Part shown: positions 34,693 through 45,408 of the stretch, piece by piece | Position numbering within the stretch: the stretch's first letter is position 1 | Layout: every line of letters begins with the position of its first letter | DNA from: Verrucomicrobiales bacterium | GTDB taxonomy: Bacteria > Verrucomicrobiota > Verrucomicrobiia > Limisphaerales > UBA9464 | Length of the DNA: 61,702 nt | Reading direction: 5' to 3' | Assembly (NCBI GenBank): GCA_027489875.1 | Contig: JAIXZE010000197.1 | Coordinates: 1-61,702 of the forward strand | The notes under the pieces: model-generated | What the model was told of the DNA's origin: nothing | Seen by the model: the letters and a program-made list of their open reading frames with translations, nothing else | Database searches by the model: none | Translations under genes and position numbers: made by a program

Positions 34693-36069
34693 ATGCAAAT
34701 CACGAACCTGAATCCCGACGCCGATATCGGCGCGAGCGCGTGGCACGTGGAATTCGAAGGCCACGGCCTCCTGCTGGATGCAGGCATCCATCCGAAGCGC
34801 GAAGGCCTCGGCGGCCTTCCGCTCTTCAGCAAGCTGGCCAAGGACGCGGTCGACGCCATCGTCATCAGCCATTGCCACCACGACCACGTCGGCGCACTGC
34901 CCGTGGCCCTCCGGCAGTTCCCGCACGCCCACGTGCTGATGACCGAACTGAGCTATTTCCTCGTCGAACGGATCCTCCACAACTCCGTCAACGTCATGGA
35001 ACGTCAGCGCGAGGAACTCGGCATCCGCGAGTATCCGCTGTTCACCCATGAACAGGTCGACGACTACGCTGCGGTCTTCCAAGGCTTCAAATACCGCCGG
35101 GCCATCGATTGGACCCCGCACCATCGCCGCGGCGGATCCGGCTCGTCCCCCACCCTCGAATTCTTCGACGCCGGCCACACCCTCGGTTCCGCCGGTGTCC
35201 TCGTCCGCGGCGCACGCCAGAGCCTGTTCTACTCGGGCGACGTCTGCTTCCACGACCAGACCCTGCTCCGCCGTGCGGAATTCGGCGAGGTCCGCGCGGA
35301 CGTGATGATCCTCGAAACCACCCGCGGTGCCCGCGCCTTGCCACCCAACTTCTCCCGCGAAAGCGAGGTGGAACGGCTCGCCGAAGCCGTCGTCGCCGTC
35401 CTGAAACGCAAGGGATCCGTCCTGATTCCGGCCTTCGCCCTCGGCCGCACCCAGGAGATCCTCGCCATGCTTTCCCTCTGGATGGCCGAAGGTCGCATCC
35501 GCCGCCAACCCGTGTTCATTGGCGGACTCGGCCGCGTCTTCACCGAGATCTACGATCTCGAATCCCACCGGGCCAACCGCAACCTCAGCGGTCTGCGCCT
35601 CACCGAGGCCCTCGACCTCCGCGTCATCTCCCCGAACCAGGTCCAGTCCATGAAGCTGTCCGGCGGCAATATCTTCGTATTGACCGCAGGAATGATGAAC
35701 ACCAACACCGCTGCGCACGACCTCGCCATCCGCATGGCCCGCGACGAACGCCACGGAATCTTCTTCGTCGGTTACGCCGATCCCGATGCCCCGGGCGGCC
35801 GCCTCAAGCGCAGCAAGCCCGGCCAGGAATTCCACTTCAGCGACGCAGGTGGCTCCTTGAAGCGCAACTGCCAGCTCGAAGACTTCGATCTCACCGCCCA
35901 TGCGAACCGCGAAGATCTGATTGATCTCGTCGGAAACGTGGATCCGAAGGTCGTCATCCTCGGACACGGCGATGGCCCCGCCCGCGCATGGATGGCCGCC
36001 GAGATCAAACGCCAGTTCCCCCGGATCCGCGTCGAACAACCCGGCCCTGCCCAACAGATCCGGGCCTGA
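34693..36069 (+). CDS. MBL-fold beta-CASP ribonuclease-like protein
   Basis: A 458-residue metallo-beta-lactamase/beta-CASP protein. MBL motif 2 is SHCHHDHVG (about residues 61-69). Further ligands lie in FFDAGHTLGSAGV and YSGDVCFHDQ. The beta-CASP insert begins near FALGRTQEILAML, and the RMMBL end includes LTAHANREDLIDLV. The family cuts or trims RNA (CPSF73/RNase J relatives). The sequence after the last motif is short. ATG 34693 is preferred over an in-frame ATG at 34672. It is cytosolic and monocistronic. Confidence 0.87.
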   Translation: MQITNLNPDADIGASAWHVEFEGHGLLLDAGIHPKREGLGGLPLFSKLAKDAVDAIVISHCHHDHVGALPVALRQFPHAHVLMTELSYFLVERILHNSVNVMERQREELGIREYPLFTHEQVDDYAAVFQGFKYRRAIDWTPHHRRGGSGSSPTLEFFDAGHTLGSAGVLVRGARQSLFYSGDVCFHDQTLLRRAEFGEVRADVMILETTRGARALPPNFSRESEVERLAEAVVAVLKRKGSVLIPAFALGRTQEILAMLSLWMAEGRIRRQPVFIGGLGRVFTEIYDLESHRANRNLSGLRLTEALDLRVISPNQVQSMKLSGGNIFVLTAGMMNTNTAAHDLAIRMARDERHGIFFVGYADPDAPGGRLKRSKPGQEFHFSDAGGSLKRNCQLEDFDLTAHANREDLIDLVGNVDPKVVILGHGDGPARAWMAAEIKRQFPRIRVEQPGPAQQIRA

Positions 36070-36090
36070 AACGTATCCACCCACACGTGG

Positions 36091-36110
36091 CAGTCGACGT
36101 CAGGAGGCTG
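36091..36110 (+). repeat. 20-bp short repeat, copy 1
   Basis: CAGTCGACGTCAGGAGGCTG occurs here and, identically, at 59471-59490, each time soon after the stop of a plus-strand gene and preceded by ACGTGG or ACGTAG. A shorter match occurs near 3840. The rest of 36070-36391, upstream of the porin gene, contains no other clear element. Confidence 0.55.
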
Positions 36111-36391
36111 CGGTCCAGACCCCATCTCCCTTCGCCTCGTGACCTCGTCGACTACCTTCCCGGCGGTCAGAAGGCCGTGGTCCAAATCCGTTCCGGAAAT
36201 TGGGAATTGGCCAATGGGTTCTCCCGCACGCCGAACCCAACAACAAAAAAATGCTGTTGCCATGCAAGGGAGTGCGGACCAATCTGCGTCGCAAACTGCG
36301 CCATTACGGCGGCGGACCAATCGGTTTTTGGCCCGTATTTCAGTAATTAACAGTGTCGTTTAATCGCGAAACACAACTCAGGAGGAACAAG

Positions 36392-37564
36392 ATGAAGTTC
36401 AACAAGTGGACCATCGCTCTCGCGGCCACCGGCGTGGTGAGCCTCGCGGGCATCGCTCAGGCTGAAGAATCCCACCCCGTCAACACCGCCCTCAGCTCCA
36501 CCACGCTGAGCGGTTTCGTCGATACCTCGGCGATCTGGGACCTCGGAACCGGTGATCGCGTCGCAAATCGCTTCGCCAACACGGGTTCGGACCGTCTCGA
36601 CGGCTTCAACCTCAACTACGTCAAGCTGCAGCTCGAGAAGCCCATCGACGAAGGCACTTGGAGCGCCGGCTACAAGACCGAACTGATGTTCGGCCCTGAT
36701 GCCACGGTGATGCCCGGCCGCCTCGGCGCTGGCTCTGAGCTCGCCATCAAGCAGGCCTACATCGCCCTCCGCGCTCCGGTCGGCAATGGCATCGACTTCA
36801 AGATCGGTCAGTTCGACCCGATCGTCGGTTACGAAGTCACCGACTCCTACGCCAACCCGAACTTCAGCCGCTCGCTGGCCTTCAACAACCTCGAGCCGTT
36901 CGGTCATCAGGGCATCCTCGCCACCTACCAGTTCAACGACGTCCTCGGCGTCTCGGCAGGTGTGGCGAACAGCGCCAACAACTCCGGCCGCGGCGGCGCC
37001 AACGGTGGCGGCTCGACCCTCGGCAACATCAACGCCAAGAGCGGCGTTGACTCCTACAAGTCCTACATGGCCGGTGTCGTCCTGAAGGCGCCTGAGAGCA
37101 CGGGTTGGCTCGCTGGCTCCTCCCTGTACGCGGGCGTCGTCAAGGGCCTCGAGGTCGGCGACAACAACGACCCCGTCACCTACTACGTCGGTGGCTCGCT
37201 CGCGACCCCCTGGAAGGAACTCACCATCGGCGCCGCGTATGACTACCTGGCGAACGGTGTGCATGACAGCAGCTACGCCAACGCCACCTCCCTGTACCTG
37301 AACTTCCAGGCCACGGAGAAGCTGAAGCTCAATGGCCGCTTCGAGTACGCCACCAGCTCCGGCAACACCTTCGTTGCTGGCAACGAAGACGAGAGCATCA
37401 TCGGCGTGACCGGCACGGCTGACTACGCCCTCTTCGCCAACGTCGTCACCCGCGTCGAAGTCCGCTGGGACACGATCACCGGTGGCTCGACGCTCCGCGC
37501 GTTCGGCAACGGCGACGAGAAGAACGACGTCAGCATCGCGCTGAACGTCATCTACAAGTTCTAA
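36392..37564 (+). CDS. Outer-membrane beta-barrel porin (BBP2-like)
   Basis: A 390-residue porin-like barrel. A signal peptide covers about residues 1-24 (WTIALAATGVVSLAGIAQA). The mature part alternates polar and hydrophobic residues throughout and ends in the aromatic VIYKF expected of outer-membrane barrels. The pattern LQLEKPIDEGTWSAGYKTEL and FKIGQFDPIVGYEV fits the putative beta-barrel porin-2 family seen in Verrucomicrobia. A perfect AGGAGG site (36380-36385), 6 bases before ATG 36392, and a strong terminator imply high expression. Likely general diffusion channel. Confidence 0.88.
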   Translation: MKFNKWTIALAATGVVSLAGIAQAEESHPVNTALSSTTLSGFVDTSAIWDLGTGDRVANRFANTGSDRLDGFNLNYVKLQLEKPIDEGTWSAGYKTELMFGPDATVMPGRLGAGSELAIKQAYIALRAPVGNGIDFKIGQFDPIVGYEVTDSYANPNFSRSLAFNNLEPFGHQGILATYQFNDVLGVSAGVANSANNSGRGGANGGGSTLGNINAKSGVDSYKSYMAGVVLKAPESTGWLAGSSLYAGVVKGLEVGDNNDPVTYYVGGSLATPWKELTIGAAYDYLANGVHDSSYANATSLYLNFQATEKLKLNGRFEYATSSGNTFVAGNEDESIIGVTGTADYALFANVVTRVEVRWDTITGGSTLRAFGNGDEKNDVSIALNVIYKF

Positions 37565-37580
37565 TCGAACTTCCTCAAAG

Positions 37581-37612
37581 ACCCCTGTCGCTCACGCGAC
37601 AGGGGTTTTTTG
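37581..37612 (+). terminator. Strong Rho-independent terminator of the porin gene
   Basis: A perfect 11-bp stem ACCCCTGTCGC / GCGACAGGGGT around loop TCAC, followed by TTTTTTGTTTC, begins 17 bases after the porin stop codon. Confidence 0.93.
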
Positions 37613-37739
37613 TTTCCCGTCCCGCCCACGCCTCCGGCGACCGACTCCGCCCCACGGCCTCCCACGGGGATTATTGAGATCCCAGTCCCCAGATTTCTTC
37701 GCTTCCGGAAACTGGAATCCGGCAGCGGGGAACTCCCCC

Positions 37740-37865
37740 TGTAGGCCGGGTGCCCCCCTGCTCCATTTTGTAGGCCGGGTGCCCCACCCGGCGGAGGAGA
37801 GTTCGCAACTTCAAGCCTCAAGACTGAAGCCAGCCTTTCCGCGGCGTGAGGGCACGCGCCCTACA
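37740..37865. repeat. Repeat family B, partial copy plus complete copy
   Basis: A truncated TGTAGGCCGGGTGCC (37740-37757) is followed by a full element at 37769-37865 ending GTGAGGGCACGCGCCCTACA. Both full copies in the window share the central CTTCAA...CTGAA segment. Confidence 0.72.
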
Positions 37866-37879
37866 ATCTCCCACGACAC

Positions 37880-37911
37880 AAAAAGGGGATGGGCCCGATG
37901 AGCCCATCCCC
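37880..37911 (-). terminator. Terminator of the prepilin-like gene
   Basis: Read on the minus strand, GGGGATGGGC-TCATCGG-GCCCATCCCC is followed by TTTTTG. The 10-bp perfect stem lies about 50 bases after the stop of the gene at 37963. Confidence 0.88.
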
Positions 37912-37962
37912 TGAGATTCATTCAAAACCGGCCTCGCTGCCTCCGAAGACCCTGACCACTCC

Positions 37963-38880
<918 letters not shown>

Positions 38881-38954
38881 ACGTAATGGGTGCTTCCACC
38901 CTCTGGAATACGCAAGACCAGACTCACCGCAATGGGGTAAAAAGCCCGGAAAGA

Positions 38955-39989
38955 TCAGGTTTTCCGGGCTGAAACCGACCCGCCCACCGCAGCGCGTCCC
39001 AGCCGATCCGCAATCCCATCCCAGGCGGCTCCCTCCGGAACCGCCTCCACCAGGATGCACCGGGCTCCCGCTTCATCACAGCGATGCAGCTCCCCGTACA
39101 TCGCCCGCGCATAGGCCTCCGGTTCCGAGGGAATCATGATCGCATTGGGATAGCGTCCCGACATCGGGAGTGAACGGTGCGCCAGGATCCAAAGCCCCTC
39201 CGGACTGATCGATTCCGCAGCCACCAACCGGTCCAATTCGGCGTCATCCCGCCAACTCCGGACGATCAGTCGAGCCCGCGGGCAATAATGCCGCTCGAGC
39301 ATCCCCGGGCTGCGAAGCACGGCACCGGCAACGGAACTCCGCTCCAGCAAAGGGACCTTGGCGACAGACTCGATTTCGTCCGCACCGATGATCCCCGGAC
39401 GCAACACCCGTGGTGCCGCACCGGTGACGTCCACCACCGTGCTTTCGATTCCAACGTTGCAATCGCCTCCATCGACGATCAGCCGAATCCGTCCATGCAG
39501 TCCTGAAACCACATGTGCCGCAGATGTCGGAGAGAGTTGGTTGGAAAGGTTGGCGCTTGGTGCCGCCAATGGAAATCCGCAGGCCCGGATGACTGCCTGC
39601 ATCAATGGGTGGAACGGCCACCGGACACCCACGGTATCCCCACCCGCTGTGACGATGTCCGGTATCCGACCGCTTCGCGGCACCACCAACGTCAGAGGCC
39701 CAGGCCAGAAGCGCGCCGCAAGCCGTGTCGCGATCTCCGGCCATTCCCGCGCACATTGGATGGCTCCGTTTCCATCGGCGACGTGGACGATCAGCGGATT
39801 CGACGCCGGTCTGCCCTTGATCTCGAAGATCTTCGCTACCGCATGGGCGTCATAGGCATTCGCGGCAAGCCCGTAAACCGTCTCTGTCGGCAACGCCACA
39901 ACCTCTCCAGCCTTCAGTGCAGCGCAGGCACGGGACACCGCCGCCTCGAACAGTGCAGGGGTGTGGATGGGAAGGATCTCGACCGGCAT
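38955..39989 (-). CDS. sua5: L-threonylcarbamoyladenylate synthase (Sua5 type)
   Basis: A 344-residue enzyme that makes threonylcarbamoyl-AMP for the t6A modification of ANN-decoding tRNAs. The YrdC domain (about residues 1-205) shows [34 protein letters not shown], the [12 protein letters not shown] loop and the [15 protein letters not shown] strand. A C-terminal Sua5 domain (about 230-330) distinguishes it from the short TsaC form. ATG 39989 lies 7 bases after the nuoN stop codon, so it is likely co-transcribed with the nuo operon. Confidence 0.94.
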   Translation of the reverse strand: MPVEILPIHTPALFEAAVSRACAALKAGEVVALPTETVYGLAANAYDAHAVAKIFEIKGRPASNPLIVHVADGNGAIQCAREWPEIATRLAARFWPGPLTLVVPRSGRIPDIVTAGGDTVGVRWPFHPLMQAVIRACGFPLAAPSANLSNQLSPTSAAHVVSGLHGRIRLIVDGGDCNVGIESTVVDVTGAAPRVLRPGIIGADEIESVAKVPLLERSSVAGAVLRSPGMLERHYCPRARLIVRSWRDDAELDRLVAAESISPEGLWILAHRSLPMSGRYPNAIMIPSEPEAYARAMYGELHRCDEAGARCILVEAVPEGAAWDGIADRLGRAAVGGSVSARKT

Positions 39990-39996
39990 CGCAAAA

Positions 39997-41487
39997 TCAC
40001 GGCGCAACCGCAACCTTGACCGGCAACTCCGGCTTCAGGACCTCCACGGCGGGAGTCGAGATCTGGACCAAGGTATCCGGAAGGATTCCCAACCACAGCA
40101 TGCCGACGACACACACCAGGAGGGCACCCTTGATTGGCCAACTGGTCTGCAGAGGCTCCGAAGCCCCCGCCTTCCCGCCCCAGTACATCGCGCGAATGAT
40201 CCCGAAGTAGTAGTAGATCGAAATGACCACACCAACGACGGCCGCCGCCAGCAACCCAAGATAAATCGGGTGGGTCGCAGCCATCGGGACGACCGACTTC
40301 AAGAGGAGGAACTTTCCAACGAAACCCGCCAAGGGTGGCACGCCTGCCAGCGATGCCATCGAGAGCGTCAGCACGGCAGCCAACATCGGCGAGCGCTGTC
40401 CAAGGCCATTGAACGTGGAGATGTCATCCGACTCCGTCTGCGCCAGGACAACGCTGAGGACCGTGAACGCCGCCAGCACCGTGAAGAGGTAGCCGGCGAT
40501 GTAGTAGATCATCGCCGCCGCCCCGGCCTTGGAGAGGGCCGCAACACCCAGAAGGAGGAAGCCGGCGTTGGCAATGCTTGAGTAACCCATCAACCGCTTG
40601 ACCGACCGCTGCGGAATCGCGCACAGGCTGCCATACAGGATGGTCAGAGCAGCGATCACCACGAACAGGACATGCCACTGGGCGGTGATGGTCGGCACCG
40701 CAGCGTAGAGCACCCGCAAGAGGAGGACGATTCCCGCCGCCTTGGAACCCACCGCAAGGAAGGCCGTCGTCGGTGCCGGGGACCCCTGGTAGACGTCCGG
40801 TGCCCACACCTGGAAAGGAACCGCAGCAATCTTGAAGCTCAGTCCAGCAAGGACAAACACCAGACCCACGAGGAAGATCGGATTCGAAGCCAACGTCTTC
40901 TGGGCGGCTGCGATCTCGTTGAAATTGGTGGTTCCTGCGGATCCGAACACCAGCGCGATCCCGAACACCATGAAGGCCGATGCGGTGGCACCGAGGATCA
41001 GGTACTTCACGCCCGCTTCAATCGAGGAAGCGCGGTCCCGTTGGAAACTCACGAGCACCACAAAAGTGATCGTGATCAATTCCAAGGCAGCGAACATCAG
41101 CGTGAAATCGTTCGTTCCGGCCGCGAACAACATCCCGAGCAACGCAAACAGCGTCAGCGAGAAATACTCCGACACTCCCGTCGCAAACCGTCCTGAGTAC
41201 TCCACCGACATGATCAGCACCAGGATCCCAGCCAGCAGGAAGAACTGCTTGAAGAACACGCCGAGACTGTCTTGGACATACATGCCGGTCTTCGCACCGG
41301 GAGCCCCAAAGGCGTAGGCCACTTCGGCGGCATCCTTCATCCCAACAAAGAAGATCACGGCCAGTCCACCCGCGGCGATCCAGCCCAGCCGACGACGATG
41401 GGTCGCGGGCATCCAAAGGTCCGCCAGAAGCACACCCAATCCCAGCAGGGCCACCAGGATTTCGACGACGATCAAAGAGGAATTCAT
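39997..41487 (-). CDS. nuoN: NADH-quinone oxidoreductase subunit N
   Basis: A 496-residue antiporter-like subunit of the complex I membrane arm. It has about 14 hydrophobic helices and the proton-pathway segment FKIAAVPFQVWAPDVYQGSP, which carries a conserved Lys and is diagnostic for NuoN. The later KRLMGYSSIANAGFLL helix is the usual lysine-bearing one. Last nuo gene of the operon, 13 bases after nuoM. Confidence 0.95.
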   Translation of the reverse strand: MNSSLIVVEILVALLGLGVLLADLWMPATHRRRLGWIAAGGLAVIFFVGMKDAAEVAYAFGAPGAKTGMYVQDSLGVFFKQFFLLAGILVLIMSVEYSGRFATGVSEYFSLTLFALLGMLFAAGTNDFTLMFAALELITITFVVLVSFQRDRASSIEAGVKYLILGATASAFMVFGIALVFGSAGTTNFNEIAAAQKTLASNPIFLVGLVFVLAGLSFKIAAVPFQVWAPDVYQGSPAPTTAFLAVGSKAAGIVLLLRVLYAAVPTITAQWHVLFVVIAALTILYGSLCAIPQRSVKRLMGYSSIANAGFLLLGVAALSKAGAAAMIYYIAGYLFTVLAAFTVLSVVLAQTESDDISTFNGLGQRSPMLAAVLTLSMASLAGVPPLAGFVGKFLLLKSVVPMAATHPIYLGLLAAAVVGVVISIYYYFGIIRAMYWGGKAGASEPLQTSWPIKGALLVCVVGMLWLGILPDTLVQISTPAVEVLKPELPVKVAVAP

Positions 41488-41500
41488 CGGGATGGATAAA

Positions 41501-43060
41501 TCAGTTCGAAGCCGGGGTTGCAGGCGTCACAACGGCCGCAGCCGTCACGGGTGCCGCCGTCGCCGCGGGCACGGCCGCCGGTCGGGCCAGTTCAGCCACA
41601 CGGGTGACCGCAGGCAGGATCCGACGGGTCAGCGCATTGGGGAAAATGCCAAAGAGCAGAAGGCCGCCCGCCAGCAGGACAAAGGGAAACTTCCGCCACG
41701 CCGTGGGCGCATCGATCAGGGACGGCAACATCACCCCCGCATTTCCGTGGAGGATCGTCCGCAATGCTCGAAGCATGTAGACACCACCGATGACCAGACC
41801 GCCCCAGGCGGCCACCACCACGATCCAAGGCAGGCCCTTCCAGGCACCGAACATCACGGCCAATTCACCGGCAAAATTCGCGAAACCCGGAACCCCGCAC
41901 CCCGCCAGGAAACACAGGGTCAGAACAGAACCAATGAAGGGCATGCGCTTCAGCAAGCCACCCATCTTCGCGATCTCGAGAGTTCCCGTCTGATGCCGGA
42001 TCCAAGCCGAAAGGGCGAAGCTCAAGGCAGCCAACAAGGCGTGTGAAACCATCACCAGCACCGCACCGGTAAGCCCCACCACCGTGACCGACGCAATCCC
42101 GAGGAACGCAAAACCCATGTGGGCCAGGCTGGAATTACCGATCAGCAGATTCAGGTCGCGCTGGCGCATCGCGACAAATCCGCAGTAGAGGAGATTTCCG
42201 ACGCACAGGATCGCCAGCACCGGCATCCAACGGGCCACGCCCTCCGGCATCATCGGGAGTGCCACCCGCAACAATGCAAAAAGGCCAGCCTTCTTGAGGA
42301 TGCCTGCATGCATCATCGCGGTCGCGGAAGGCGCGCACCCATAACCCTGCGGAGCCCAGGAGTGGAAAGGGAAGAGCCCGACCAATGTCCCGAAGCCGAA
42401 CAACAGGCAGGGGAAGATGAATGCCTGCGCCGAGGACGACAGTGGCGTCTTCGCCAGATGCTTCTGGAGTTCGACGATGTCGAGCGTGTTGGCCCCCGAC
42501 AGCGTGTACAGGGCGATGAGTCCAATCAGGGCCACCATGGCACCTGCCGTCAGATACATCGTGATCTTGTAGGCCGCGTAGGTCCGGTCCTCACCCACGC
42601 CCCAGACACCGATCATGATGAAGGTCGGCACCAGCGCGAGCTCGTTGAAGAAATAGAAGAAGAACAGGTCGAGCGAGGCGAACGCCCCCAAAGCTCCGCC
42701 GATCATGACCAGCAGGAGGATGAGGAAGAGCTTCGTCTGCTTGTCGATGTCCCACGACACCGCAACCGCAGCGAATCCCACCAACGAAGTCACCAGCAAC
42801 ATCGCGGCCGCGATACCGTCCACGCCCACGTGGTAGTTCAACCGGAAGACCGAAGAGGAAACCCAGGTGGACAGGCCCTCGAATTGGTACGGCGCCCCCG
42901 TCGGATCAAACTTCAGGAAAAGCACCACACCCAGGATCGCGGTCACCAACGACCCCAGGAGGGCCAGGCACCGGACGACAAACCGGTAATTTCCCGGCAC
43001 CAGAAGGACCAGAAGCGCCGTCAGGAACGGCGTCATCAAAAGCGTACTCGTAAGGCTCAT
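41501..43060 (-). CDS. nuoM: NADH-quinone oxidoreductase subunit M
   Basis: A 519-residue antiporter-like proton channel subunit. Key segments are FFFYFFNELALVPTFIMIGVWG with the conserved proton-relay Glu, FPFHSWAPQGYGCAPSATA and NLLIGNSSLAHMGF. There are about 14 membrane helices. The C-terminal tail is unusually rich in Ala/Pro/Val (VPAATAAPVTAAAVV...), about 30 residues longer than typical, and may extend beyond the membrane. It is 6 bases from nuoL. Confidence 0.95.
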   Translation of the reverse strand: MSLTSTLLMTPFLTALLVLLVPGNYRFVVRCLALLGSLVTAILGVVLFLKFDPTGAPYQFEGLSTWVSSSVFRLNYHVGVDGIAAAMLLVTSLVGFAAVAVSWDIDKQTKLFLILLLVMIGGALGAFASLDLFFFYFFNELALVPTFIMIGVWGVGEDRTYAAYKITMYLTAGAMVALIGLIALYTLSGANTLDIVELQKHLAKTPLSSSAQAFIFPCLLFGFGTLVGLFPFHSWAPQGYGCAPSATAMMHAGILKKAGLFALLRVALPMMPEGVARWMPVLAILCVGNLLYCGFVAMRQRDLNLLIGNSSLAHMGFAFLGIASVTVVGLTGAVLVMVSHALLAALSFALSAWIRHQTGTLEIAKMGGLLKRMPFIGSVLTLCFLAGCGVPGFANFAGELAVMFGAWKGLPWIVVVAAWGGLVIGGVYMLRALRTILHGNAGVMLPSLIDAPTAWRKFPFVLLAGGLLLFGIFPNALTRRILPAVTRVAELARPAAVPAATAAPVTAAAVVTPATPASN

Positions 43061-43066
43061 CGTTGT

Positions 43067-45091
43067 TCAGCGGAGGGTGAACCACGCCACGACCGCCAGT
43101 CCGGCCGCGAAGAGGAAGGTATAGGTCTGAAGGTTGCCACTCTGGACCAGCCGAAGGGCGCGCCCCACCAGCTCAACAGATCCGTGGAGACCGCGAATCC
43201 CCAGCCCGCTCACGAGCCAGCGATCCGCCCAGTCAGTCACCGCCGCCGCACAATCGTGGAGCGGGATGATCACGCCGGAATAAATCTCATCGAAATAGAA
43301 CCGGCCTTTCAGCAGGCGCGCCCAGCCTCCGAGGATTCCCGGCAATGGATCCGAGGTCGCCTTGCCATACAGGGTCCACGCAAGACTCGAACCCAGCAGA
43401 ACGGCGAAGAGGCCCATCGTGGCCGCCAGGGCATTGTGGTTGAAGGGGCCGAACAAGGCCTCGTTGATGCCGTTCGACAGGTTGTCGATCAGGGGCATCA
43501 GGCCGACCGCATGCTTCTCACCGGCCGCCACCGCCGCATGCCCGTGGCCGTGTCCATGCCCGCCAAACGCACCCGAGATGAACTCGCCCAATGGGATCCA
43601 GGCGATGGCCACGCTCGGCACTGCCAGGACAAGCAACGGAAAGGTCATCGAGCCCGGTGACTCATGCGCGTGCGACGCCGAATCCGAACGTGCCTCGCCA
43701 AAGAAGGCCACCAGCACCAACCGGCACATGTAGAACGTGGTGAGGATCGCCACCAACACCGCGACCACGAACAGGATCGGGTTCACCTGCAGGGCCGTCA
43801 CCAAGACCTCATCCTTCGAGTAGAACCCGGAAAACGGGGGAAGCCCTGCGAGCGCCGCCGTGCCGATCAGAAAGGTCCAGAAGGTCTGGGGCATCTTTGT
43901 CCGCAAGCCACCCATCTTCCAGATGTCCTGCTCATGATGGCAGGCGTGGATGACCGACCCGGCCCCGAGGAACAGCATCGCCTTGAAGAAGGCATGCGTG
44001 ACGAGATGGTACATGCCCGAAGCCGGCGTTCCGATCTGCGCGCCCAACCCGACCGCCATCACCATGTATCCCAGTTGGGACAGCGTGGAGTAAGCCAGGA
44101 TGCGCTTGATGTCGTTCTGCTGGACGGCGATCAGCGCTGCCAGCAACGCCGTGAATCCGCCAATACACCCGATGATCGATCCCGCACCCAGGTTTCCGAG
44201 GAACTCCAGCGGCACCGGCCAACCTGGTTGCGCCGTGTAGATGAAGAACACCCGGCACAGCATGTACACACCCGCCGCCACCATCGTCGCCGCGTGGATC
44301 AGCGCCGACACGGGTGTCGGACCTTCCATCGCGTCCGGCAACCACACGTGCAGCGGGAATTGCGCGCTCTTGCCCATCGCACCCATGAACACCAGCAGGC
44401 CGGCGACACCCGCCATCGAACCGAGCAGGCCCGGATTGGCACCGAACTTCGCGGACAGTTCCGAGATGTTCACCGTGCCGGTGGCTCCCCAGATGATCAG
44501 GATGCCCAGCAGGAAGCCGAAGTCGCCGATGCGGTTGGTCAGGAAGGCTTTCTTGGCAGCATCCCCCGCCGCGGGCCGTTCATGCCAGAACCCGATCAGC
44601 AGGTAGGAAGAAACACCGACCAGTTCCCAGAAGATGAAGATCATCACCAGGTTGTCCGCCAGCACGATGCCCAGCATCGAGAACACGAACAGGCTCAGCG
44701 TGCAGAAGAACCGGCTGAACGATGCATCATCATGCATGTACGCCGTCGAGTAGATCATCACCAGCGTCGCCACCGTCGTGACCACCAGGGTCATCAGCGC
44801 GGACAACCGGTCCACCTGCAATCCCAGCGTGAAGTCCGCTCCCGGAATCGGCAGCCAGTGGAAGGCCGTGGCCGCGAGCGGGTGGTCCCCGGAGATCCCC
44901 AGCAGGATCAACCCCAGGATGAAACTGATCACGACGCCGGCGATGTTGAAGCCCGCGGTCAACCCACGGATGCGGCGGGCCAGGAACCAGGAGCCGGCAC
45001 CGCAGATCAGCGGGGATGCGAGGACCATCCAGGCGAGGTCCTGATACTTGGAGCCGGCTTCGACGGCGTGTTGGGTGGCGAGAGGGTCCAT
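43067..45091 (-). CDS. nuoL: NADH-quinone oxidoreductase subunit L
   Basis: A 674-residue distal proton-pumping subunit with about 16 helices. Typical segments are FIFWELVGVSSYLLIGFW, FPLHVWLPDAMEGPTPVSAL and IKRILAYSTLSQLGYM. The C-terminal part includes the amphipathic lateral-helix region followed by the final membrane helix. A His-rich loop (GHGHGHGHAAVAAGEKH, about residue 510) is unusual and could bind metal or simply be a low-complexity linker. Normal length. Confidence 0.95.
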   Translation of the reverse strand: MDPLATQHAVEAGSKYQDLAWMVLASPLICGAGSWFLARRIRGLTAGFNIAGVVISFILGLILLGISGDHPLAATAFHWLPIPGADFTLGLQVDRLSALMTLVVTTVATLVMIYSTAYMHDDASFSRFFCTLSLFVFSMLGIVLADNLVMIFIFWELVGVSSYLLIGFWHERPAAGDAAKKAFLTNRIGDFGFLLGILIIWGATGTVNISELSAKFGANPGLLGSMAGVAGLLVFMGAMGKSAQFPLHVWLPDAMEGPTPVSALIHAATMVAAGVYMLCRVFFIYTAQPGWPVPLEFLGNLGAGSIIGCIGGFTALLAALIAVQQNDIKRILAYSTLSQLGYMVMAVGLGAQIGTPASGMYHLVTHAFFKAMLFLGAGSVIHACHHEQDIWKMGGLRTKMPQTFWTFLIGTAALAGLPPFSGFYSKDEVLVTALQVNPILFVVAVLVAILTTFYMCRLVLVAFFGEARSDSASHAHESPGSMTFPLLVLAVPSVAIAWIPLGEFISGAFGGHGHGHGHAAVAAGEKHAVGLMPLIDNLSNGINEALFGPFNHNALAATMGLFAVLLGSSLAWTLYGKATSDPLPGILGGWARLLKGRFYFDEIYSGVIIPLHDCAAAVTDWADRWLVSGLGIRGLHGSVELVGRALRLVQSGNLQTYTFLFAAGLAVVAWFTLR

Positions 45092-45101
45092 GCGGCGCAG
45101 G

Positions 45102-45407
45102 TCAGAGCTTGAGCGAGGCGAGATCCTCGACGTGGGAGGTCTGGCGTTTTCGGAAGAGGGCCACGATGAGCGCCAGGCCCACCGCCACTTCCGCGGCCGC
45201 CACGGTGATGATGAAGAACACCATCACCTGGCCATTGAGATTCTGGTTGAACCGCGAGAAGGCCACCAAGGCCAGATTCGCCGCGTTCAACATGAGCTCC
45301 AGGCTCATGTACATCACCAGCAGGCTGCGGCGGGCAATCACGCCCAGCAGGCCCAGCGAAAACAGCAGCGCGCTGACCGCAAGATAATGGGGAAGTCCGG
45401 GTTGCAT
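45102..45407 (-). CDS. nuoK: NADH-quinone oxidoreductase subunit K
   Basis: A 101-residue three-helix subunit at the membrane-arm core. [20 protein letters not shown] includes the conserved Glu of the second helix. The third helix [20 protein letters not shown] carries the second conserved Glu. One base separates its start from the nuoJ stop codon. Confidence 0.95.
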   Translation of the reverse strand: MQPGLPHYLAVSALLFSLGLLGVIARRSLLVMYMSLELMLNAANLALVAFSRFNQNLNGQVMVFFIITVAAAEVAVGLALIVALFRKRQTSHVEDLASLKL

Positions 45408-45408
45408 G

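Noticed and set aside
42119..45112. Long plus-strand frames opposite nuoM and nuoL
   Set aside because: They mirror membrane-protein genes and give His/Arg/Gln-rich nonsense; the minus strand carries the conserved nuo motifs.
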